Shown: positions 34,001 through 46,878 of the stretch, piece by piece | Numbering within the stretch: the first letter of the stretch is position 1 | Layout: each line of letters starts with the position of its first letter | Source of the DNA: Glandiceps talaboti | Lineage: Eukaryota > Hemichordata > Enteropneusta > Spengelidae | Length of the DNA: 64,000 nucleotides | Assembly: GCF_964340395.1 (NCBI RefSeq) | Contig: NC_135565.1 | Location: 12,798,242-12,862,241, forward strand | Direction: 5' to 3' | Notes under the pieces: model-generated | Seen by the model: only the letters and a program-made list of their open reading frames with translations | What the model was told of the DNA's origin: nothing | The model's database searches: none | Translations under genes and position numbers: made by a program

Positions 34001-37000
34001 CAAATATAGTCTCCGTACGTTTGTATGATAATTATTGCAAGGAGTGTAATACAATACCTGATGAACACTGGTAGATTTTATCTACTTTAATACTGCTCTT
34101 AAAAAATCACAGGACTTTGTAAATTTATAGATTTGTATAAATACCAAATACACAAACACTTTCGGCAAGAAATCCACAAATTCTTACAAAACCTCTTGAC
34201 ATTCCTTTCGCATTAGTTAATCATATTATGACAAGACAAAAAAAATGTCCTGGGGTGAATTTCCTGGTGTGTGTTCTAATATAATTATAACCAGGACTAA
34301 AATATGTTAGTCGGAGATGAAGAGCTAGGTGTGGCAGTGTACTTGGCTGTCTACAGTCTGTCTACGCTAGTATGTTGATAACTTGGGTTGCTATAACGGT
34401 AATTAATGACAATTTTTTACTGAAATTATTTTCAAAAAATGGGTCGAAAAAGAATACAATCACCACTTCAGATGGGTGTCGCTATTTTCTTGTCAAGGTG
34501 GACCTACATACATACAAATGTAGGACGTGAAATGCCCAGGGGTGAATTTCCTGGTGTTTATTTCTGTAGGCAGTTTTAATGTATGTGTCAGTGATACATG
34601 TAGGTGAAGCTATATGTAGCAGTGTACAGTCTGCATTGTACACTGTGTAGCAGTATGTTGGTAACATGGGTCGCAGTAACGGTAATTGACTCATATAATT
34701 TTTGTTTTATTTCTAAACATTGTTGGGATCTATATATGAATGCAATCACCATGTCCGAATCTGTAGTCGTCATCTTCCCCTAGAGGTCAAGTTTTGACCT
34801 TTAACCTGGTGACATCTTGGGGGAACTAAAATGAGCCAGAGCGGTGCCTGGTCACTATTTTCAATATCATCATTGAACTGAAGAAATTTAAAGTGCATTT
34901 ATTTGTTGTATGATCAAGCAGACACTTGGAAATTGTGACATTTACGTAATTTTAGAATACCCTAAATAAGTAGGCTAAAGATGATTGAAGAAGCTCAACT
35001 CAGAAAAAATGTTACGTTTTTAATTTGAGAAAATTCTATATCCCTGTGATCTTGTATTGTGTTGATTTATATAACACTTAGTAAAAACAGTAGCTGCAAA
35101 CATAATTGACTATATATGCTGTCTAAATAAGCCAGTAGTTATTTCTACAAACAGAGTTATAATGGCATCATTACATCAAGCACTGTATGGTTCCACTATG
35201 GAATGTTCACTTTCCACTTTTAACCTAGTTATCCTATGTCTGCTACTTGACATGTAGTTTGAAGTTTTGATGTTAGCCACGTATTTCCTCTAAGGGCAGA
35301 AATTAGAGATGTGTTTAAAGGGATCAATTAATAGATGGAGTACATACCAGTAACATCTGTTATATTTCCAGCAAGCTTCACTGGTCATGTTCTACTGTGA
35401 CTATGTTTTACATAGTCTTTAGTATGTTCAGTTTGGGCAGCTAGTAGACTGAGGGAGTTGTGGACATAGAAGTGTGTATTGGAATCACTTATTTTTATGC
35501 TGTCTGGTTTGCAGCCTGTCTACTGACATTGGCATTGACTGCCAACATTATATCAGCTCATGACTTCAGGAGCTCTCATGTTTTTTTCGTAGCCTGTCTT
35601 CAGACATCAGCATTGCGTGCAAACATTTGTACTTTAAATTATGGTTTCCAAACCACTTGCCTATTTTTCTTAATCTCTATATTGGCATCAACTTGAACTG
35701 TAAACATTTACTCAAATCATACTTTCATGACCATTTGCATGTTTTCTTTGCCTGTCAACAGACCTGATGGTTGACTGCCAACATATGTACTTTAAATCGT
35801 GGCTTCAGAACCACTTGCCTATACATTGTATTTTCCTTTGCCTGTATAGATATCAACTTGGTCTGTAAATATCTACTCCAATCATATTTGCAGGACTTCT
35901 CGCGTTTTTCTTAGCCTGTGTACCGACACCATTGTTGACTGCCAACATTTGTACTGAAGTTGTGGCTTCAGAACCACTCGCCTATTTTCCATAGTGTACA
36001 TGTATCTACATACGTGTACATAGACATCAGACAGAGACATCTGTACTCAATACCATTGGGGTTTCTGTGGTATCATCTATTTCATTGACTGCCAGTATTC
36101 TCTGTAGATAATGTTACTAGAATTATCATTATCTGTGCACTATCTATAGTTCCTATCCTGTCTGGTCTACACACATTGTCTCACTACATACTCCTCCATC
36201 AGAAGGTTCCCTGGCAGTAACTGAAAGTGCAGTTTCAAAAGAAATGGGCTACTGGTTACTCTAGGACATTTACCAAAACATTGTGATGGTCTGATGCCCT
36301 ACAAAATACATGTATAATGTATGTGGTACTATAAAGATGCAGTGCTGTGAGTTTAACCAAAACAGCTTGTAAGTGCAGTATTTGACATCACCACAAGTCT
36401 GACTCAACTATAAAGTCTCTACTATACATTGTTTTCATAGGCTTGTTCAAAGTGATAGTGAAACTTAACAGGCAGTCTCCCAAAGGTCTGAAAAGGAACT
36501 GCAGTAATAGACTAAACACTGGAGTGTATTAGATTAGCTTCCTAATTTCTAAGATTTCATCAGCTGAACAACACTGTGTCTTACAATCTATGGAACTGAA
36601 CACTTGATCATATTCTCTACAACTGATATTTTAGATAACAGTTTTGAAATAATAACAGGAAATGAGAAAATTCTGTTCACCAAGTCATCCACAAAGTAAA
36701 TAAACTATTAACTACACTAATTCTGAATAAGGAATGTTTGATTGATAGCATTGCTGTATTTATCATTCCATCCAAAAAATAATCAAAACACAAAACGGCA
36801 AGTTTTAAAAGAAACTTTGACGTTCTGCTGTAGTTTGACCAGATCTTGTATTGTATGCATAACCATTTCAATTGTTCTTTAGAAGTTATCGACAGTTGTA
36901 AAAAATTTCTTCTCAGATATTTGCCAAAGAAAGTGATGGGACAAAACCAAAATAACTGCCTGGTTATATTTCCAAATATAAAAAAAGACAGACAATTCTC

Positions 37001-40000
37001 AGTACCTGAAATAGAATATTACTGCCTAGGCATATCATAAAAATATTGAATATTCGATTTCTTGGTCGACACCATAACTTCGACTCCAAACGCTACACAT
37101 GCATTACTATAGGTGCATAAAATAAGTCGACCTTCTTGTTCTATTTTGACCCTCTAGCATGAGATAAAAAGCTGTTGCAGGTACTGAGAATTTGAGTGGG
37201 GAAACACAAGAGTGGGAAATATTATTCTTTGTGTAAGCCTAGGGGGTTCATTTGGGGAGAGTTCTATGTGATTTGTAGTTTCCAATTTGTGTCAACATTC
37301 ATGATTATATATTTGAAGGGAAACAGCTGTAGCAGAAAAACAAGTTAATTTTGACTGGATGTCTTAAAAATTGTGTTTGTTCACAGACATAGTAGGAATA
37401 AAATTGACGAAAAGTTATTAAAAGTCAAAATATGTATAATTTCACAATAAACAACTTTCAACACTTTACTAGTACATGTAGATGATATCGCAGATTGTTC
37501 AAAAAACGAGACTTTGTTATTAAGCTCATAATTTTTAAATCAAACAAAAAAGAAAGAAACCGATGCTAGTTAGTTTTTTAGAGAGGATGTCGTAATGTTT
37601 AAAGTATTATAAATTTATCAATCTCTTGAAAAGTGACATTTCAGAATTACCTCGATATGACCTTTTTTAGATGACCTCTGACCTTTTGGATGACCTCCTT
37701 GGTCTTTACACAGACTCAAGTTTGTTATTTTGTGACTATTTCTGGTCATATACTCAACACATGTATGTCTCTGGGTATTTTTTCATTGACGTCTTCAAAC
37801 TGTGCAACCAATGAAAACATTCGCACTGCTTATTTAGCTTTCTGACAAATTAAATATTCCTGTGTGTACATTGTATGAATAGCGAAGCTTCGAGTTCAAA
37901 GGGATCACAGCCAACAAACAAATTTGTAGAGAGAGGCTGAAGGCAAACTGAAGCTGTATAAGTATACATGGTAAGTGGCTTGAAATATTTGATGTGGACA
38001 GCAAGCTGCTTTAACCTGTGTGTGTGATACCACATTGCTTTTCACTTCAAGAAGATAACAGCGAAGAAACAAGTTTGCAGAGACTAAAAGGCAAACTGAA
38101 ACGTTTGTACGTGTTAAGCAACTTAAAATACTTCAATGTGGATACTGCTTCTAATTGTGTGTGATACCACATTGCCTCGTACTTCTAAGGATCACAGCCA
38201 AGACACACATGTGGGGAGACTGGCTTACATGTACATGTAACTGGAAGGCAAACTGAACTTGGTAAGGGTATCATACGATATGTTACAAAGCAACTCAAGA
38301 CACAGCTTCAACTTTGGAAGTGATATCACGTTGCCCTTTGCCTTCTGGGGACACCGAGATAGCTTAGTCTTTTTGAAGCTGTAAGTGTTCAATTTTGGAT
38401 GATATACAGTACTGACTTCAGAGAGCAGTTGGTATCCTGGCCTTCACCTCGAACTTATGATTGTGAGACAGCCAAATTAATAACTCATTCTACTATTGAA
38501 GTTGTGGAATTTCTGATAAAGTGGTGACTAAAGAGAGTGGTCCTTCAATGACTTCAGTAGATATCCAAAGAAATACATCGTTTTGAATACTGAAATTGTT
38601 GAACTTGGTATTTGCACTGAAGCCATGACCTTGACCGGTATTGTTTCAAGTTTATCGATGTAACAATAGAATGAAGACTGGTTCAGTGAGTCACTGAAAA
38701 TTACCACAACCAGCTCTACCCTAAACGAATTCCCATTTGGCTGAGAGAAAAAAAAAAGTCTTTCAGAGCTAAATTACGGAAAGGATTGCTTTGCTGGTTT
38801 GTGGAAAGCAGTGACAATAAAGTTGATCAGAAGTTGCTCTCGTTGGTGTCAGTGTACAGCACTTTTCCTGCCACAAGTACATGAAGCATATAAACACTGT
38901 GTGAAGAATTGTTGTTGCTGTCTTAGTCCGTTACCAATAGTAAATGGATGAATGATGGAGTTGATAAATTGATAAATTCAAATGAAGAAAAAGTAAAGAA
39001 CAAGGAGGAAAAAAAAAGAAAAAAAAGAAGCTCAGACATGAATAACAGCATCAATTATTCCATCACTGAAGACGTGTGAGCAGATTTTTAGTAAAAGGCG
39101 ACTTCCATCTCCGTTTGCTAACAACCACTGTTTTGTCAGTGACATAAAATTTCCACAGTTTTCTGTCAATGAAGATGTATGACTGACAACTTAAGAAGCT
39201 ACTTCTACTGTAACTTGATAAAGTACACTTTCTTGAGTGTGAAAGGTGCGATTTCCATGATTTTCTGTCTCTGAAGACGGTAACGGCGACTATACATGTC
39301 CAATAATTAAATGACTATATGTACCCCTGCAACTTGAGTGACATATGTTTAGACAGAGACACTGAGAGATATCAAATATTTCAACAGTCTCCCCATCACA
39401 GAAGACAATTAACCATAGACTCAAATCAACGATGGCAGCAACCGTGTAAAGTCAGTGTGTTGTTGGATGAATGCATAAAACAGGTGAACGGATAGACAAA
39501 CAAGTGGATATAGTTTTATACATTCACCATCAGTATTCTCATAAACGTGGTCGTGTATCTCTTGAATGAGACAGCTGTAAGTTTCAGCAATTATATAGAC
39601 CTTATAGGAGGTCATTACTACGGAGTGCTGGTTTTTTTATCCACTGTATCACATATCAGAGTTCGCCTACTATCGCCGTTCAACAACTGTTATCTTACCA
39701 AGTATGTCATTGGAGTACTGGTTATCGTTCCCAGCCTTTGTATCATTCAATGTAGCGTTGTGGAGATTTGAACAACTCTTAGGGATGGAGGAACGTCACC
39801 AACCTCAGTTAGAAAACCTTGACAAATCCTGTCAGGTCAGTTAAGAATTTTCAAAAAAATACTTGATTTGGTAATATTGCGTGTTCCCTTTACTCTTGAT
39901 GTGTACAGGATTGTGTATGTCCATGCATTGCAATTTGCAGAGTTGTGTTGTCTGTGACTTGATAGATGTTGAGGAAATACCACTCCAGTGAGAGAGTGTA

Positions 40001-43000
40001 CGCCACATACTTGCATATCCTTATACATGACATAGAAATCGTGATATCGCTTTCAAATTTCATAATGAAACATATAAATGTGGTATACTAGTAAGGTATA
40101 AAATTGTCAAACATCTTCATTGGCGTAAGTTATATACTGTCACTATGTTTCAATACAGGCAGTCAATTGCATGTATTGAAACATTTTATAAGATTTAGTG
40201 TCAAAATACACATATTGGCAGTATTTCCTGTCAATTTTCACCCTAATGACTGATGGCATACCGTAAGTTGTGTTAAAATTACCATACATGACCCGGTACT
40301 CAACTTCAGATATATCATTATGTAATTGATATACAGTACTGTGTATTTTACCAATTTGAAAGTTTAAAGTGGCCATATGGATGAGAATTGAGTATTTATT
40401 TTGGATTTTTAATTTATAAAACAATTTTATCATGACTGCCTATTTGAAAAATCAGTGAGAAACAACATATGCCAAGTCCTTGGTAGTAACGCAATAAACT
40501 GCCAAAGATTCATAAAATGTGTGCGTACAATAACAAACTTTTTACACATTTTGTTAGGTTTTGCAATGTATTGAGTTGCAAACACAGACTTTGACAAGTT
40601 GTTATCACATTGATTTTTCAAGTAGGAAGCCATGATAAAATTAATTTATAAATTAAAAATCCAGAATAAATATTGAAGACTCATCCATATGGCCACTTTA
40701 ATTATTACTACATTTTTTTATTTCTAAATGACCAACCCATCATTTTTGAGGTGTTACGATGAGAAACAGAATTAAATCTTAATATAGTTTCTTTTGGATT
40801 ACAAAAATATGTACGTAAACGTTTTGCCTTCTGGTTAGTTTCGACCAAACGTGTCCTGTTACTGTCAAAGTTAAAACCTATTTAGTAAACTGTTTGAATG
40901 TTCTCTTGCCCCTTTCAGTCTGATTTTATCTTGTAAAGTGTCTACAGATGCAACTCTAGCTTTGAAAGTTAAAACAACTTCTTAAAGTCCATTAAAATAG
41001 TTTCAGACTAAGAGGACCATCTAAAGTGATAAACATTAAAAGCTAACAAAATAACCAGCTTGTTTTCATCGGTACCAATTGACGTCGTATCTTATCTTTC
41101 AAAATCCAAACCGATATACTGTACTTTATTAAAAGGAAGACATCAGAAGTTTATAGCTACTCGGCAAGTCAAACATTTTTTGAGGAAAACTTCAGAACGT
41201 TTGTGCACATCATAGTCACAGAGATTTTGGAAAATGAATTCCAAATTTTCACTCTCATATTATCAGCATCTCGAGGGTTCACTGTAACTCTTGTACTTCG
41301 ACCAAGATACTGCAGTTTCATCCACCAAAGAAAACCAAAGTTAAAGTTTGATGCGGGCACTGAGATCCCAACTGTATCTCTCCAACTTGTTTCATATATC
41401 TCTTGCCCCAGCAGCACATTATTAGTACTGTACCATGCTGACAAAATATCAGCCAAAACATTTCCAAAAATGTTTGACTTTGTGTAGAAATCTTTTCCCC
41501 ATATTTCAAGCTTCCTGAACTTTTCAGTGTTATGGTGTACATAAACCATACTATACAACTCTACAGTTGTGATACATGTGAGAAATTTGCCGCAAAGAAG
41601 ATAACATTTTCCTTGTTGTATTTGTTGATATAGGGTTCTAAAATGTTTTCAGAAATGTTGACAATTTTCATGACTGTTGTTTCGTCATCTAACTTTTGTC
41701 TCCAACCAGTGACTCAACAGTGAACTCTGTTTGATGAGGTCAACTTACATTTGAGATGAGGTCAAGTTACATTTGGGGTCATCAATTAAAATGGTTGACA
41801 TTTTATGAGTCTACTACATGTAAACTATCAAACAGGTCACCTGCTGTTTTCCAAATTGGACACTATATTCACTCACCTCAAGTTTCAAAACTTTTATGCC
41901 AAAATACAACCGCTGACATCAGAGCATTGATGAACAGAACCTTTTACAAACTGGGAATGTAAACAAATGCTATTGAATTTAATAACACTTGGCACAGCAG
42001 GTTGGAGCAGCAGAGACTTGTATTACACACCATGGTTTGATAAGAACAGTTTTATGGCCTCTTTGTGTACATGAAATGCCAGGGGAACTTCTAATTTGTT
42101 TGCGAAAATGAACTATTATGTAAAGAGGCCATGCAATGACGAAATGTAATACTCGTCTCTCTGTACTTCCAACATGCTGAGCCAAGTGTTATTAATCCAA
42201 TTCATTTGTTTACTTTCCCTGTTTGTAACAGGTTCCATTCATCAATGGTCTGATGTCAGCGGTTGTAATTAGATATAACAAGTTTGACATTTTCTTGTAC
42301 TCTTGGCTCATCGTAACTTTTTATGTTAGACATATATTTTTGAAAATGTATCGTTTACCTTTCACCCCAAATTATTTGTAAAACTTTTCTCATCCTTATT
42401 CTTGACTGACATAGAAAAGCATCAAACTTTATCCCGCTATAAAAAATAATTTTTTTTTGTGCCAAAAATTCTTGTATTTTAACAAATTTTTGTCATATTT
42501 AAATTTTATTTTAGTCAGAAAGTGTTCATATTGTCTTGATGAAACAATTAATTTCAAAATGTTGATTAATTATCAACTAAATTAATTAAAAAGGTCGTCA
42601 TAAAATTATTTTAAAGTCTCCATTTTGTTTCAACTGTAACAGGTCGTGAAGGAGGGTGACGAATAATTACTATATACAATCGTCAAACTTAGCCAGTAGA
42701 ATTTTGATCAATTAAAATCTATCCACACTACATGTACATTGTATACTCAGAAGGGTACTTAATTCTCCCGCTGTCAAAACTTGTCTGTCAGATTTTACAG
42801 GACAATTACTTCTAATGAGCGATGCACTTTATGCAGTTTAACCTCTGAGTATATGTATTTCAACAAAGATGATTTCTCCTGATCCTGGAACCGAGTTTTC
42901 GAAGTAGTTTAGTCTGAGCTGCCAGTCTGTGTATAGAAACACATGTAAATGAGAAATGTTAAATGTAAATTTAGTGTTCTTGCTAGATCCAAGACATACT

Positions 43001-46000
43001 ACATATTTCATGATTTATGAGGGGGGGGGGGGGGTTAGATTCACATTCACTTGTGAGCTAATATTCTATTCAAGGATGGTAATGATATGAACTAATGGCA
43101 TTATTATTATTACAATTATTTCAAAATCCCATTCAAAAACAATACAGATTTTTAAGTGCAAATACTTTCATGATATTTTTTAAATATTCCTAATAATATT
43201 AGCTCACAAGTGACTGTGGTCTCATTTCATAAATTTCTGACAGTGTCTACAACAGAGTGAATACTGTCTTGTGCTATGCTATCATGTCAGATAGCTATAG
43301 TCAGATTAGACATACCAATGCATGGTAGTAAGATTTAACTCATACATACAGACACACACACAGAGTTAGTACCATGAAGGTCATATGTGGACCGACATGT
43401 GTTGAGATATAAGTCAAGTTATTCCTGGTATGCTAGACTACTGGTAGAACTTAGAAGTGATAAGTAAACTGACCCAATCGTATGATACTTTGCGCAGACA
43501 TGTATGTCTACCATGTTTCTGTGCTACCGTAAAAATGAACAAGATATTCAGAATTGTGTTATGGAGTATACATGTATGACCCAAGTTATCGTCATGTCAA
43601 TTTCATTGCACCGTTAATGATGTCATCACATACATACAATTATAATGTCGTGGTACAAGTTAAAAATATCAGTGCATTAAAGGTGTGATTTATGATGTGT
43701 GCTAGTACATCATGTAAGCCTTGGTTTAGTGTCATCAGAGCTTAGAAAGTGTCTAGCTGTATGTTGTCTCAGGCATGATGGCATATTGTTGCAAGTCTCA
43801 GGTAAGCCTTTGCTAATTTCAGGCATAGCTTTATACATGTACATACAAGTTTCAGAACTACATGTACACGTAGCTAGGCTTAGGCAAGGCTAGGCTAATC
43901 TTAGCAGTGCTGAATTCATAGAGGGTCTAGCTACATGTATCCTCTACTGGCATAACTTGATGTAAATAATGCAGTCTCAGGCAAAGTAGGACAAATCTCA
44001 GACAAGGCTACATGTATATGTTGAGTCTAACTTAGGCAAGCCTTGGCTAGTCTCATCATACAGGGATCATAGCTACATGTAGTCACAGGCATAGCATGGC
44101 AAGTATCAGATAAACCTTTGCTCAGGGCTTGGCTGGGCAAAGGCTGGCCTAGTCTCAGGCAAAACTTGACAATGTGTAAAATTCCAGGCAAGTCTGGGCT
44201 ACATGTATGTGTACAAGTAGTCTCGGGCTAGGCTGGGCAAGTCTTGGACATGCTACATGACATCGTACATTTTGTACATGTACGCAAATCTTCAGTAAGG
44301 ATTAACCAGCATGGGCTAGTCTTGGACAAACTTGTGATGTAGTTTCAATAATGCCTAGAGACAAGTCTCAAATGTGTGTCTCATGCAGGTAATCTGCATT
44401 TGAATCCATGGACAAAGCCAATCATCATTATCATCATCACCATCATCATCACCATCATCGCCATTGTCATCATCATCATCATCATCATCATCATCGTCGT
44501 CATTGTATCATTATACATATGTTGTAGGTCGATGACCTGTTCATAGTTCCAATGAATGTGTCAATACTATTGAATCTGCAACTGTCCGAAATCTGGGTCA
44601 AAATCTGGATGACTTTGTTGTAAACTTATTAAACAGCTGTAATGGATCTAAATGTAACTAAGATAACATTTAGATTATCTGGTATAGCTTCTCAAAGTAC
44701 TTAACTCTGCATGTATATCATTCCAACAGTCACTTCAGTCACAAAATGGTTGAAATATTTGCACTGTTGTTGAATAACCCACAACTTGGTACAGTAATTA
44801 CCACCATAATGAAATCATTAGTGGTTGCTATCCAAACTACAATATCTTACATGTATATTACTCTGTAAATGTACTGTACTAATGTCCAGGAGTTATCGCC
44901 ATAGCAATGGATATCACCATGACAACAGTGACATCATAGAGAAAACACTTGTATGTGGAGGAATTTCATATTGTTTGTTTGTAGTTGAGAGTTAATCCTT
45001 TGGGGTTTAGTATTGGATAATATTCATCTTGGTGGTTTTATTTTTAGCAAAATTTTCACGATACATACTTTGGAATATAGGCTAAGTAAAGGCATGTGTG
45101 ATAAAACACGACTTCCAGGGGAATTTCTGAATGTTGTACCAACATAGAGTAGGAAAGGGCAAAGGTCAGGTATATCATAGCTGTCATGCTTCCAGTCTTT
45201 GCGAAGCATGTTGGAGAAACTACAAAATGGAGTTGACAAAATATTAATACATTTCAGAAAAACTTGGCTTTCATATGTTCAACTTCATGTACAAATGTAG
45301 CTATACAGTACTGTACAAGATACATGTACATACATGCATGTATCAAAAATTGCTTTCGTAATCTGTTTTCATCGTGATCTGTGATTTTGCTTTACTGTCT
45401 CACAAACTGACAAATAATTACATGTACATGTATGGCCCTGTAATTTAGTCACACCCCAATAGCAGTTATCATCATGCCTGTGTGTAGATATTTACATAAT
45501 ATTCATTATATGTAAATGATGTCACTTTTGTACTCATCTCAATAAGTGTTCATTTACATAATGACTTCATTTGAATATAGTGAATTAGACTGATGTATGT
45601 TATCACTCCCCATTGTGACCAATCAGTTTGAGTGCATTTTTGAAAAGTTCAGTTTGAACGTGTAAAATGTACAATTTCCAAACAATATTGTTTGCCGCTG
45701 CTAGCAATACAAGTGGTTTGTGAGAGAGTGAAGCTAAAAAAACACCAATTGCTATTCAGGTTTGTGCTTCCCTGGATATACATACCAAACAATCATTGAA
45801 CTTTTACATAAATAATGGCTGTTAAAGTGACTTTTATGGATGTATAATTGTGTTGTACATTTACTATGTGGTAGATCTATCTTTGCTGTTTTTATATTTC
45901 ACCCAAAGTCACCCACAGCGAAATAATACATGTAAAAGCATTCTTCTCTTTTGTAATAGTATACATGTCTATTTTCTGAATTTTCAAATATAAAAAGCAA

Positions 46001-46845
46001 AAAAACCCCCACGCTATTGTGTCATGATAGTCACTAAGAATTTTCATTTGTTTGTTACATTTTAGACAAATGGTCACTCGCCGACGTGTAACCATGACAA
46101 CTATGAAGAAAAGATTGAGAGACTGGAAGGAGATAAAGAATCGTTGACACTACAAAACAGCGTGTTAACGGAACAAGTGGAGGCTCAAACTAGTAGACTC
46201 AATGAACTACAACAAAATGTAGATGAACTACAAGAACATATAGCGAAGACTGAACAAATGTTACAACAGGTAATTTATATAATGACTTAAGTGTACCTGA
46301 ATATGACCACCTAGGTGAGTGAGTTAAAGTCATGAATCACAGCATTCCTACCTGGGGTGGGTAAGCAAATTACAATCCCAAAAGTACAACTTGACCACCT
46401 AGGTGAGTGAGTTAAAGTCATGAATCACAGCATTCCTACCTGGGGTAGGTAATCAAATTACAATCCCCAAAGTACAACTTGACCACCTAGGTGAGTGAGT
46501 TAAAGTCGTGAATCACAGCATTCCTACCTGGGATGAGTAAGCAAATTACAATCCCCAAAGTACAACTTGACCACCTAGGTGAGTCAGTTTAAATCCTGTG
46601 TTTTATCACTTTGTTTTTCTTTGATTAACATCTGAATGCATGTATAAGTACCTCACAGGTGTATACATGATAAAATCCAACTTTGCAAACATTTTGGTAA
46701 GGTTCTGCTAGGGCCACAGTTAAGTTTGTTCTTTGATAATTCAAACATTTTTTTTACCCAAGGTACATTTTTTTGTACATGTAGTCAGTTATAATTTGAA
46801 CATATTAGTCATTGTTAGGTCCAGTGTGCATGCGTTTCTGCATGC

Positions 46846-46878
<33 letters not shown>

